From a virus: DNA of 44,338 nt. This document shows positions 8,401 to 15,974 of the stretch, piece by piece. The stretch is from IMG/VR virus record IMGVR_UViG_3300017967_000050, positions 1 through 44,338 of that record; one strand, given 5' to 3'. The position numbers and the translations under genes were made by a program. A model generated the notes under the pieces. It saw only the letters and a list, made by a program, of their open reading frames with translations. It was not told the origin of the DNA and searched no databases. Within the stretch, counting starts at the first letter, position 1, and every line of letters starts with the position of its first letter.

Positions 8401-9102
8401 GGTAATTCGCCTGATTTGGCTGCTCTTTCTGGTGTTTTTGAGTTGGAGGAGAAGCTACCTCAGCTTACTGGTGGGGATCCTGAGAAGGAACGTATTCTTC
8501 GGGGGCAGATTGAGTCGGCGTATGGGTCGACGTTCCGTCAGATGGAGGAGGAGTATGGTATAGATGCGGGTAGGCTTCGTACAATTTACGACGAGGCTGG
8601 GGGTGGGAGCCGTGGTATTACAGCGCTGGATACTACGCTGGATCAGCGCAAAGATTTTATGGATGCGATTGCTGGTACTGGGGGGATGGCATTTAAGGAG
8701 AGAATGTCGGTTCTGGACGAGGCGTCGGGCGGTGAATTGTATAAGAGTCGCTCACTTCAAGATGCATTCCTGAACAACTTAGCTACGGAGGGCCGGATGC
8801 AGGCTGAACGAGCTTTGCAAGGTGGGACTAGCCTTGCAGACGTAATTGACGCTGCAGCGGGGCAACAATATGGTGAATTTGATCAGCAGCAGTTTATGAC
8901 CGACTTTATTTCTATGGAGGCTCCGTTGGATTTAGCACGAAACGACCTGTTATCAAATATTAAAGCTGCCATAGATATGACGACAGAGGCAGTCAACGGG
9001 ATTAACGTGTCTGACCCAGAACGAGGAGGGACAGTCACCGGGATTATAGGTGGTTCGATAGGCGCTAAGGTCGGTGCTGGCTCGATGAGGCGCTTACCTT
9101 AG
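5407..9102 (+). CDS. Tape measure protein
   Basis: A 1231-aa protein, one of the two longest genes in the window, directly after the chaperone pair. The first ~90 residues are coiled-coil (SIERRLKRLEGRQKEF). Hydrophobic segments lie near residues 110-165 and 545-690, the latter very Gly/Ala-rich (GGMGGIGGLLALGGF, then GPLGAAAGALIGGIAGYLAG). Helical charged stretches follow. This pattern is classic for tape measures, which set tail length and are ejected ahead of the DNA. The usual ~1.5 angstrom per residue would predict a tail near 180 nm. I see no lysozyme or peptidase motif in it. ATG has GAGGAAG upstream. Confidence 0.92.
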   Translation: MAAEEKVIIRVEIDSDINNDLLSIERRLKRLEGRQKEFNRTSGKTDDRLQSIAKNSRGVAKHLDEAAEATQKLDKNTNRVNRRFGVMRSALRSVISPLRKFITTLSKISFIALAGQVGLFAAALVGVKVALLTGRAAVSLYNTALKGLSVTAASVVSGLAVAAAAIRQFSEVQMAANFGGGAAGRTAAARLSRGVTSQVRGLLGSENTAAIVGALARGGVRGNQNALIRQLFNITGGDGAAAQAIAQALAGKDVRQAQRAVEGAAGFQQGSMKGMNFDSMAALRQFVAGGGATAEGFSSLGDDMARSFIGTIKTEFAGVVGLFADMGEPLLGPFRDAFVQISRIIKSDLMGMMQIIQRFGAESFAPTLVTIIDKTSEFIRSNIVNNLQDVEQMGKNFVEFFRNVRDFFGGIGDALRAMEPAANVVIDMFRAMGGAAGGRGLFREFRDLIVENAEAFENFGAGIGNVIGAVFDLLKGGQAGFFNSLDRISAVLNTVASELVPAIGEILNAITPALEKLPDLVSAIADGLELIAPPIELLANAVAMLVQVLGGMGGIGGLLALGGFGAFRSFRGEAQRRGMTNRMLLQERQRNFRRNGGFRGLGVGGKGLGGVTSAMGMTGIGLGLTAVSGAYESGSTSMGTLGGAAGGAMLGFSIAGPLGAAAGALIGGIAGYLAGKAGQAKIAEATATAMQEHIGSLRLIGTPGALTIVETKQAITDLSTHRDIISRARQNPGIEDLRQVAEDMRTTTDGIDLASALDTTFAGPEVALEAALVAAEFGTTNGGVDIRTEHMKRAQIIMGQRAQMAGGGPGGLTGGIGATLIEGEFYQEVLRSAEMLKTFDSPEWSELTGTLQELGIIGEHFDDEEIYKNLPQYLEEADAAIGRLEQNVRNFDSNVGMLQSTLGLTSEAVQSLAADLGINLQGRLDQQGTALLMQAALNPMDRNQTFLPDLSTSALGVQERNATASAMLEAIAGAEAGDLNTGMISDAIQAFAAYEIALGNSPDLAALSGVFELEEKLPQLTGGDPEKERILRGQIESAYGSTFRQMEEEYGIDAGRLRTIYDEAGGGSRGITALDTTLDQRKDFMDAIAGTGGMAFKERMSVLDEASGGELYKSRSLQDAFLNNLATEGRMQAERALQGGTSLADVIDAAAGQQYGEFDQQQFMTDFISMEAPLDLARNDLLSNIKAAIDMTTEAVNGINVSDPERGGTVTGIIGGSIGAKVGAGSMRRLP

Positions 9103-9118
9103 ATTGAGGTAATTTATT

Positions 9119-10057
9119 ATGGCTAATAAATTTGTAGCGAAAAGAGTTTTATCTGCCTCTACCGGGCAGACTTCTAACCCGTTCAGGACCATTAATCCTC
9201 CTGAACGGGCTAGGTTGTCCGTTAAAGGGGATGGAAATAAGTATCTTCCGAAAGAGTATACGCCACAAACCGAACGTCCTATTATTACGCCACCCAGTAG
9301 GACACCTGGCGTGATAACGAGGATAGAGAACTTGCCCCAGACCCTGTCGAATGCCAGGGCCTCATGGCCGTCTGGTAGACGTGCAGTGTACACAACGGAC
9401 GCTTTGGGGCGTAAAGTGGTTGCTTCAAATGTTGCGAATGTAGGCCCCATGACAAAAGTTCGGGCGGCGGAGTCTTTGACATTAGATAGTATTTTTGTTG
9501 AGTTTCCGTTCGGGCCGCAGGACTTGCAACACAGTTCCCACGCTGCTCGTATTCAGCAAGTTCAAAGGCCCGGTTTGCCCCCGTTGCTGGTAACAGAAGG
9601 CAGGTCGTTGCGGGTGTGTTCGTTTAGTGCTACTATAGCTAAGCGGGGTGGCGGCACTGACGCTGCGCTTGTTGAAGGTATTTTGGAGAATTTGTCGCTG
9701 ATGGCAGAAAACGGTGTCACATTAGAATTTGAGTACGGTTTCAGCAAACTTGACTACGATTGTGTTATGACAAATTTGACGATGACAGATAGGTATAGGG
9801 ACCAGAATGGTTATGTTACTCGGGCGGAGGTTTCGATTACGTTAACTGAACGTCCGAGGTTTAATGCGGATGTTAGGGTTTTGAAAGCAGTGTTTAAGTC
9901 TGATGATTTGACTGCTGGTATTCCTGATGGGTCAGGCAACGACAAGGTGATTGACCTAGATCCGAGAATTCAGGCTGACTCAAACTTTCGGAAGAAGACG
10001 TTTGGCGAGGAGAGACTTAGCCCAGAGCGAGCCGCTGAGCTGGTTGGGCTCCTATAG
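9119..10057 (+). CDS. Baseplate tube-end adaptor (XkdP/gp53-like), tentative
   Basis: 312-aa protein lying exactly between the tape measure and the hub, where contractile-tail phages and related particles encode the small tail-tip adaptor. The first ~125 residues are basic, proline-rich and probably extended. The second half has the expected beta core: IFVEFPFGPQDLQHSS, then VCSFSATIAKRGG, then LENLSLMAENGVTLEFEYG, and a late strand AEVSITLTERPRF. No LysM signature is clear, unlike many XkdP-type proteins. Assignment rests on position and fold-like pattern. ATG has GAGGTAA upstream. Confidence 0.55.
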   Translation: MANKFVAKRVLSASTGQTSNPFRTINPPERARLSVKGDGNKYLPKEYTPQTERPIITPPSRTPGVITRIENLPQTLSNARASWPSGRRAVYTTDALGRKVVASNVANVGPMTKVRAAESLTLDSIFVEFPFGPQDLQHSSHAARIQQVQRPGLPPLLVTEGRSLRVCSFSATIAKRGGGTDAALVEGILENLSLMAENGVTLEFEYGFSKLDYDCVMTNLTMTDRYRDQNGYVTRAEVSITLTERPRFNADVRVLKAVFKSDDLTAGIPDGSGNDKVIDLDPRIQADSNFRKKTFGEERLSPERAAELVGLL

Positions 10058-10065
10058 GAAATTGT

Positions 10066-11253
10066 ATGTCTACATATCTTGAAGCACTTACAGTTGGGGA
10101 AGTTGACGACGAAACCCAAATTGACATACGATCACACGTAATATCAATGCAATATGACTTAACTTCGAATCAGGTTAGCCAGCTCGACCTACAATTATAT
10201 GACGAAGACTTTCGAATGCACAACAGCAACTACTTTATGGTAGGCCGGAGAATTGGGTTTAACGGAGTTGCGTTTGAAATAGCGGCAGTATCTTTATCTT
10301 TCGGCAACATTTCAACTGTTAAAGTCACAGCACGCAGTCAGGCAATGCAGGAAATGCGCAGAGATAAGCGCACACAGACGTGGAACAAAGTAAGCCCATC
10401 GCAGGTTGCTGCAGATATTGGTGCCGCTTTGGGGATGCAACTTTTTATTGAACCTTCCCCTCAGGTGCCTACCATTACTAAAGAAAAATCTGAGAATCAA
10501 GAAGAATCTTCATACGATATGTTGCAGCGACTTGCCCGAGAGTTAGAGTACTTATTTTTTGAAGCCCATAACACCCTGTTTTTTACATCACCAGAATTTT
10601 TGTTGGATCAACAGGCGGCGGGTGGTAATCAGATTGAACTCAAGGTTGGCGCAGCTGAAACCCAGTCCGATAAATGGCCGGTGTCTACAATTTCGCTTCG
10701 CAGAACCGCAGACGGTTCTGCAGCCGCCACTTTTTCGGCGTCACTTATTAAAACTGTGGGATCAGTAAGCTTGTTCCCGGGCACGGTTGTTGTGTTTAGT
10801 GGGGCGTCAACATTTAATCAAATGCGCTTTATTCTTGAGCGGGTGTCGTTTGATGCAACAGAGTCTGGGCTTGTAAGCATTTCGGGGTCAACCCCTGAGG
10901 ATGCTGAAGAAATGTTTTGTATACTACAAACCTTTGAACCAGGCTCTACTGGTCAATGTGTTGGCCGCATCCAACAGGCGGTTAACGCTAACGAAACAAA
11001 CGTTTGGGACGCTGACACTACCCGGCAGGTGGCGAGTTTCCAATCTCTTAATGGACTCCCCCAGGACGGAACGTGGGGGGCAGATGATTGGGCGATGATT
11101 AAGGGAGATTACGAGAAGCCCCCTCGCCCAGCTGGGACTAAACGACGAAGGCGTAATCCGACGGATTGGTCGGTTATTGATTTCCCGCCGCTTGATCCTG
11201 CCCCACCGCCCCCTCCCCCCCGATACGCCCCAGTTCCGGTTGCCTTCTATTAA
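10066..11253 (+). CDS. Baseplate hub protein (gpD/XkdQ-like) with peptidoglycan-binding domain
   Basis: 395-aa late-control-D-like hub. Residues ~1-270 carry the pattern of this family: an N-terminal beta domain (DIRSHVISMQYDLTSNQVSQ, FNGVAFEIAAVS), a WNKVSPSQVAADIGAALGM segment, ESSYDMLQRLARELEYLFF and a later beta domain. Residues ~295-345 form a peptidoglycan-binding-type repeat (CVGRIQQAVN, then TRQVASFQSLNGLPQDGTWG). The C-terminus is basic and then proline-rich (RRRRNPTDW, later six consecutive prolines). The hub caps the tail tube and holds the spike. A cell-wall-binding domain here would help the tip engage peptidoglycan. Confidence 0.75.
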   Translation: MSTYLEALTVGEVDDETQIDIRSHVISMQYDLTSNQVSQLDLQLYDEDFRMHNSNYFMVGRRIGFNGVAFEIAAVSLSFGNISTVKVTARSQAMQEMRRDKRTQTWNKVSPSQVAADIGAALGMQLFIEPSPQVPTITKEKSENQEESSYDMLQRLARELEYLFFEAHNTLFFTSPEFLLDQQAAGGNQIELKVGAAETQSDKWPVSTISLRRTADGSAAATFSASLIKTVGSVSLFPGTVVVFSGASTFNQMRFILERVSFDATESGLVSISGSTPEDAEEMFCILQTFEPGSTGQCVGRIQQAVNANETNVWDADTTRQVASFQSLNGLPQDGTWGADDWAMIKGDYEKPPRPAGTKRRRRNPTDWSVIDFPPLDPAPPPPPPRYAPVPVAFY

Positions 11254-11269
11254 TGGCATTCTGTATGAT
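11240..11269 (+). promoter_or_regulatory. Possible promoter upstream of the first fibre gene
   Basis: TTGCCT (11240-11245), 18-base spacer, TATGAT (11264-11269), then AAGGGAGAGG, the ribosome site of the gene starting at 11287. The CTGTATGATA sequence matches the promoter at 4553. Confidence 0.45.
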
Positions 11270-11286
11270 AAGGGAGAGGTGCTAAT

Positions 11287-14200
11287 ATGGTACGACGAAC
11301 TTCACACAACACTTCTTATTCGACTGGAGTGACCCGCCCTAGTGGTTTTTACAATGCAGTGGTTAAAGCTGTAGGCACGGGGGACAATCCTACCGTTTCT
11401 GTGACTATTCCACGTATTGGTTTGAATAATATTTACGAAAATGTTCCCGTAATTGGGAATACTCCTGTCGTGGGTGACAACATTCATGTGGGGTTTATAG
11501 AAGGTAGTTCTTCTGCCCCGGTTGCGATTTCTGTACGTAATAACACAGTATATTTTTCTGATTCAGCGCCTGACGTTGCTTTGGTGGGGGATTTATGGCA
11601 TCGGCTTTCTGATGGTAATTTGTTTGTTTATTACAATGATGGCGATACGCTGCAGTGGGTAGAGCTGGTTAATGGTATGGGTGTCACGGTGGCAGTAGAC
11701 CCGCCTGATGATCCTTCCAATTTGGATTTATGGTTAAATTTGACTACGTCGGTGTTGTCTGTTTATTATGATGATGGTACTAGTTCCCAGTGGTTAAAGG
11801 TGGGGCCATCTGCAGCATATACTTTGCCTTTAACTGATGGTTCATCAGGTCAAGTTTTGAAGACTGACGGTTTGGGTAACGTTTCGTGGCAAGTTGATGC
11901 GGGGGCATCAGCGAGCCCTTCGGGAGTCGACGGTGCAATCCAGTTCTCCGCTGGGGGACTGTTTGGTTCTGATGAGAACAATTTGTTTTGGGATGATGCC
12001 AACAACCGGCTGGGGGTCGGAACTAATACCCCTTCGGTAGAGTTAGAGGTTGATGGGTCGATTGTTGCGACGCACATTGAGGCAGAGTTTGATGGGCCAA
12101 GTATTGTTGCGATTAAGAATACGTCCGGTAGCACTATACCAAAAGGTTCTCCCGTTTATGCTACTGGTTCGGTGGGAGCGTCGGGTGCTGTTGAGGTTTC
12201 TGCAGCTAGGGCTGACAATGCGGGGAACATGCCCGCTTTAGGGGTTACCAACACGGAGCTGAATCATAACGATCTCGGCCACGCAGTTGTTTTGGGTGTC
12301 ATACGTGGTATGAATACTTCTTCGTTCAGTATAGGCGCTACTTTGTATGTTGCCCCTACGGGCGGGTTAACAGATGTTAAACCTGTAGCCACGGCTACAC
12401 ACCTTATCCAGAATATAGGTAAGGTCATTAGGGTGGATGGGTCGACCGGTGAGATTCTTGTGTCTGGGTCGGGCCGCACGAATGATGTCCCTAATTCGTT
12501 TTCCACGTCGGGTAACGTTTCTGTGGGTGGCGATCTGGATGTGGCTGGTAATATTACTCTTTCGGGTTCGATCAATAGTGGTGCGGCTGGTGCTGATGGG
12601 TCTGTGCAGTTTGCTTCTAGTGGGGCGCTTGCGAGCGATAACGCCAATTTTTATTGGGATGATACGAACAACCGGTTGGGGCTTGGTACGAGCAGCCCTG
12701 CTGAGTTGCTGCACGTTGTTACTGCTTCGGGGGCGGCGTATCTGCGGCAAGATAATGGTACGGCAACAACTTATCTTGGCCCTGACTCTGCTAACACTGG
12801 ATCGTTTGGTACTTCAACCACACACGATGTTCGGTTTCTTACAGACAATACGGAGCGTGTGCGTATTGATTCGTCGGGCAATGTTGGCATCGGCACGACC
12901 AGCCCGACTGCTCACAGCGCACAGGTTTTGCACTTGAATGGTTCTGGCACTTCTGCGGCTCTTAAAGTGACAAATAGTACGACTGGCGCTACTAACGACG
13001 ACGGATTAGATATTGCTGTTTCTGGAGACGTTGCTTACATTATCCAACGTGAAGCGGCGGACTTGCAGTTTCATACTGCGGGCACCCAGCGCATGGTTAT
13101 TGACAGTTCTGGCAATGTCGGTATAGGCGAGACTGCTCCCCACCGCCCGCTCGTTGTCAATGATTACTCGGCTTCTGCTAGCAGCTTCCCGGTACATGTG
13201 GCCAACGGTGTTGATGGAGGCGGCGGCGTTCTCAACCAGGAGGCGGGTATTTGGTTTTCAACCGGTTCTTCTACCGCCACCACCCGAGGTGCTTATATTT
13301 CCGCTAAGAACACTAATGGTGGCGGTAATGCACACGATCTTATCTTCGCCACAAGCGCTAATACTAGTTTTCCTGCGGAGCGTATGCGCATTGACAAGGA
13401 GGGCAATGTCGGCATCGGCACGAGCAGCCCTACTTACCAGCTTTCACTCTATAACCCGAGTTTGGGCACAACGATTGGCGACGAAAAGGCGGCGATCCGA
13501 GTTCATACCACAACTGCTAACGACGATTTTTTGGACATAAAAAAACGACGCTGGGCCGCCAGCAGCAGCTGGCAGTCGAGTGAGTGGCGCATCCAGGCGA
13601 CAGTCGACTCTACTAAAATGGGTTACATTTCGTTTAATAATCCAAACTATGGCCTGTCGTTCGGAACTACAGATGTCGAGCGTATGACGATTCAACAGTC
13701 TGGGGCTGTGACTGTCACATCCTCTCAAAACAACGCCGCAGGCTCTGTGTTCAAGGTCATCAACACGTACACGAACGACGGTCACGTTGTCATGAACATC
13801 ACTCATGGCAACGCCACCCCGTCATCATCCGGTGGGTGGATTCGGTTTGATGATGTAAGCGGCAACCAGCATGGGCTGCTGCAGGGAGATGGCGGAGGTA
13901 TCAACCTGTTCTCAGCTTCGGATCAGCGCATCAAGACCGCAATCGTGGACGCTGACAAGGACGCCTCGGTGGCGGTCATCAAAGCCCTTCAGGTTCGGGA
14001 CTTCATGTGGGACGAGGACGGTGACGGCCTCAAAGATGAGCCAGGGCACGGCTTCATCGCACAGGAAGTAGCTCAGGTTCTCCCCTCTGCCGCCCCCGGC
14101 GACCCCGAGGGAATGGAGCCTTGTTGGAGATGTGAAGCCTGCACGGCTGAGGAGAACGCAGAACTGAGCGACGAAGAACTTCTCGCCGTTTGTATCACGC

Positions 14201-14304
14201 CGAAGATCAAGGTGATGTGCCTGTCGATGGAGCGGATGATCCCTGATCTGGTGGCCGCTTTGCAGAACGCTCTAGCCCGTATCGAAGCATTAGAGGCTAA
14301 CTAG
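11287..14304 (+). CDS. Tail fibre/spike with OB-like N-terminus and C-terminal S74 chaperone
   Basis: 1005 aa. Residues ~15-90 look like the OB-fold of baseplate spike (gpV-type) proteins: FYNAVVKAVGTGDNPTVSV, VPVIGNTPVVGDNIHVGF, SSAPVAI. Next come two GDLWHR/LDLWLN...VYYDDG modules, then repeated RIDSSGNVGIGT-SP beta-strand units (about residues 225-790). The end is an intramolecular chaperone peptidase S74 domain with the Ser-x4-Lys dyad S878/K883 (SDQRIK), GHGFIAQEV and a coiled-coil end. S74 domains trimerise the fibre and then cleave themselves off. The gene follows the hub, where a spike gene is expected. Strong ribosome site GGGAGAGG. Confidence 0.85.
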   Translation: MVRRTSHNTSYSTGVTRPSGFYNAVVKAVGTGDNPTVSVTIPRIGLNNIYENVPVIGNTPVVGDNIHVGFIEGSSSAPVAISVRNNTVYFSDSAPDVALVGDLWHRLSDGNLFVYYNDGDTLQWVELVNGMGVTVAVDPPDDPSNLDLWLNLTTSVLSVYYDDGTSSQWLKVGPSAAYTLPLTDGSSGQVLKTDGLGNVSWQVDAGASASPSGVDGAIQFSAGGLFGSDENNLFWDDANNRLGVGTNTPSVELEVDGSIVATHIEAEFDGPSIVAIKNTSGSTIPKGSPVYATGSVGASGAVEVSAARADNAGNMPALGVTNTELNHNDLGHAVVLGVIRGMNTSSFSIGATLYVAPTGGLTDVKPVATATHLIQNIGKVIRVDGSTGEILVSGSGRTNDVPNSFSTSGNVSVGGDLDVAGNITLSGSINSGAAGADGSVQFASSGALASDNANFYWDDTNNRLGLGTSSPAELLHVVTASGAAYLRQDNGTATTYLGPDSANTGSFGTSTTHDVRFLTDNTERVRIDSSGNVGIGTTSPTAHSAQVLHLNGSGTSAALKVTNSTTGATNDDGLDIAVSGDVAYIIQREAADLQFHTAGTQRMVIDSSGNVGIGETAPHRPLVVNDYSASASSFPVHVANGVDGGGGVLNQEAGIWFSTGSSTATTRGAYISAKNTNGGGNAHDLIFATSANTSFPAERMRIDKEGNVGIGTSSPTYQLSLYNPSLGTTIGDEKAAIRVHTTTANDDFLDIKKRRWAASSSWQSSEWRIQATVDSTKMGYISFNNPNYGLSFGTTDVERMTIQQSGAVTVTSSQNNAAGSVFKVINTYTNDGHVVMNITHGNATPSSSGGWIRFDDVSGNQHGLLQGDGGGINLFSASDQRIKTAIVDADKDASVAVIKALQVRDFMWDEDGDGLKDEPGHGFIAQEVAQVLPSAAPGDPEGMEPCWRCEACTAEENAELSDEELLAVCITPKIKVMCLSMERMIPDLVAALQNALARIEALEAN

Positions 14305-14375
14305 TGGCTATTAAATTCTACGATTCGCCATCCGTAAGCGATACCTATATTGTTGTGGCGGCTGACAGCGGTTGA
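14304..14375 (+). pseudogene. Relic of a fibre head module (23 codons)
   Basis: A GTG overlaps the TAG of the previous gene and opens MAIKFYDSPSVSDTYIVVAA before TGA. The first residues match the FPxxPxxGxTY head of the neighbouring fibre genes, but the W-rich half is missing. Possibly a fragment left by recombination. It could also be a tiny translated peptide; there is no clear ribosome site. The rest of the gap to 14433 is non-coding and ends in a GGAGG ribosome site. Confidence 0.35.
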
Positions 14376-14433
14376 TGTTTCGTTCACCCGCCTGAACTCA
14401 GCTTTGTATAGAATAATCCTTGGAGGTGCTATA

Positions 14434-15498
14434 ATGTCTATCAATTTTCCTGATTATCCAAGCATAGGGCAAACATACACTTTGGGTGCAACATGGCGGT
14501 GGGATGGCAGCACGTGGAGTGTAGTTTCTCGCTCATCGGGCGATGGGTCCAGCAGCGATGTAGAGACTTTTGTGGCGAGCGCTGCCCCTACTGATGTTTC
14601 GGAGGGGGCGTTTTGGTTTGACACAGTGAATAAGTCGCTTTCTGTTTATTACAACTCTGCTTGGGAGGCTGTTGGGGGTGAAGGGGCACCTGTGGCTTTG
14701 ATTCAGGAATCAGTGCCGGTCGGGACAGCGGCTGGCGAGGTGTGGTTTCAACCATCTTCTGAAACAGTTTTTGTTTATTCGGGCACCACGTGGTCGGCCG
14801 CCAATAACGGTGTAAGTGTTACGGCTTCCCAGACCGCACCGTCTCCTGCCTCTGAAGGAGATTTATGGTTTGACAGCGTCACCGCTGATTTATTTTTGTA
14901 TTTTGAACCCCAGGGACAGAGCGGCCAGTGGTTACAAGTCGGTGGAAACGTTCTGGCGTCAGTGACCACTCAAGAGACTACTCCCCTCTCTGCTTCTGAA
15001 GGAGATTTGTGGTTTCAAAGCTCTTCTGGTTCGCTGTTTGTCCGGTATACCGGTGCGTGGATAGAAGTTGCTGGTGAAGCCCTGCCTCTAATACGGGATA
15101 TTGATGGTGACACGTTGATTCAGGTTGAGGAGGGCCCTGATGAAGATGTCATTCGTTTTGACACTGCGGGTTCTGAGCGGATGACAATTGACGCAGGTGG
15201 GGCAGTTGCGATTGTAGGTACCGCTTCGATTGGAGGCTCCGCTTCGCTTTCGGGGGGAGTTACAATTGGGTCTGGTGGGACAGAGTTCACATTACCCACT
15301 GTGGATGGGACAGAGAATCAGGTTTTGAAAACTAACGGTAGCGGCGCTGTTTCTTGGGTTGACAGAGATCTAGTTACGGTAAATCATGGGAGCACTGCTA
15401 CCACCGCTCGTCCGACGGGTGTAGATAAAGTGCTGTGGATTGGTACCGCTGACCCGACTAATAAAGCGACCGGCGATATTTGGTTGGATTTAACATGA
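14434..15498 (+). CDS. Modular short tail fibre protein
   Basis: 354 aa. Start chosen at ATG 14434, 7 bases after TTGGAGG, because it yields the shared head MSINFPDYPSIGQTYTLG...WRWDGSTW. Four GDLWFD-type units follow between residues ~45 and 210 (SEGAFWFDT, AAGEVWFQP, SEGDLWFDS, SEGDLWFQS), each ending in a Y/W-rich hairpin. Then come an ERMTIDAGGAV strand unit, NQVLKTNGSGAVSWV, and an end module RPTGVDKVLWIGT...GDIWLDLT also found in the 43584 gene. It is built wholly of modules seen in neighbouring fibres, so a virion adhesion role is likely. The next gene overlaps its stop (ATGA). Confidence 0.72.
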   Translation: MSINFPDYPSIGQTYTLGATWRWDGSTWSVVSRSSGDGSSSDVETFVASAAPTDVSEGAFWFDTVNKSLSVYYNSAWEAVGGEGAPVALIQESVPVGTAAGEVWFQPSSETVFVYSGTTWSAANNGVSVTASQTAPSPASEGDLWFDSVTADLFLYFEPQGQSGQWLQVGGNVLASVTTQETTPLSASEGDLWFQSSSGSLFVRYTGAWIEVAGEALPLIRDIDGDTLIQVEEGPDEDVIRFDTAGSERMTIDAGGAVAIVGTASIGGSASLSGGVTIGSGGTEFTLPTVDGTENQVLKTNGSGAVSWVDRDLVTVNHGSTATTARPTGVDKVLWIGTADPTNKATGDIWLDLT

Positions 15499-15974
15499 GA
15501 ATACTGGTTTTTATTGGAAGTGACATAGCAGAAGATAATTGGAACTATGGTGATATAATTTCGGTGCATCCTGATAACCACCGGTTTGGTAACTACGAAT
15601 CCTTAGAGGTGTGGGTTGCTGGGGGAGGGGCACCAGAAGAGTTCCCTTCTGCCAATATGGGAATTATAGACTTACCCGGTGAGCCCGCTGATGTGAACTT
15701 AATGGATGCAGCGTTCTACGAAACGGGGGCAGTGGCGTTTAAGCGTGGGTGGTCATTGAATTTAAAAAATTTGAGCCGTACAAATTCTGAAAAACTGAAC
15801 AGTTTGGGTGGGCATATTGTGTTGTCTCGGGGGGAGGGACGTAGGTTAATTTCTCGTAAGACTGACGGTCAGCGGCTTCCTCCACGGCTAGAGTCTGATG
15901 ATGGTGAAAAACATCGTTTTGCTGATACTGAAGTTGGGGTGGCTCCGCCTGGACTTAGGGGCAGACATGGCTGA
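15495..15974 (+). CDS. Hypothetical fibre-associated protein (159 aa)
   Basis: Starts in the ATGA overlap with the preceding fibre gene, so it is probably translationally coupled. MRILVFIGSDIAEDNWNYGD leads into DIISVHPDNHRFGNYESLEVWV, a beta-rich pattern, then an unstructured basic C-terminus rich in R, D and G. No family can be named with confidence. Its place between two surface proteins suggests a small virion or fibre accessory protein. The C-terminus overlaps the next gene by 8 bases. Confidence 0.55.
   Translation: MRILVFIGSDIAEDNWNYGDIISVHPDNHRFGNYESLEVWVAGGGAPEEFPSANMGIIDLPGEPADVNLMDAAFYETGAVAFKRGWSLNLKNLSRTNSEKLNSLGGHIVLSRGEGRRLISRKTDGQRLPPRLESDDGEKHRFADTEVGVAPPGLRGRHG

Noticed and set aside
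14350-14433. Upstream extension of the 14434 fibre gene
   Set aside because: The extension lacks the fibre-head pattern. ATG 14434 has a strong ribosome site and gives the conserved FPxxP start.
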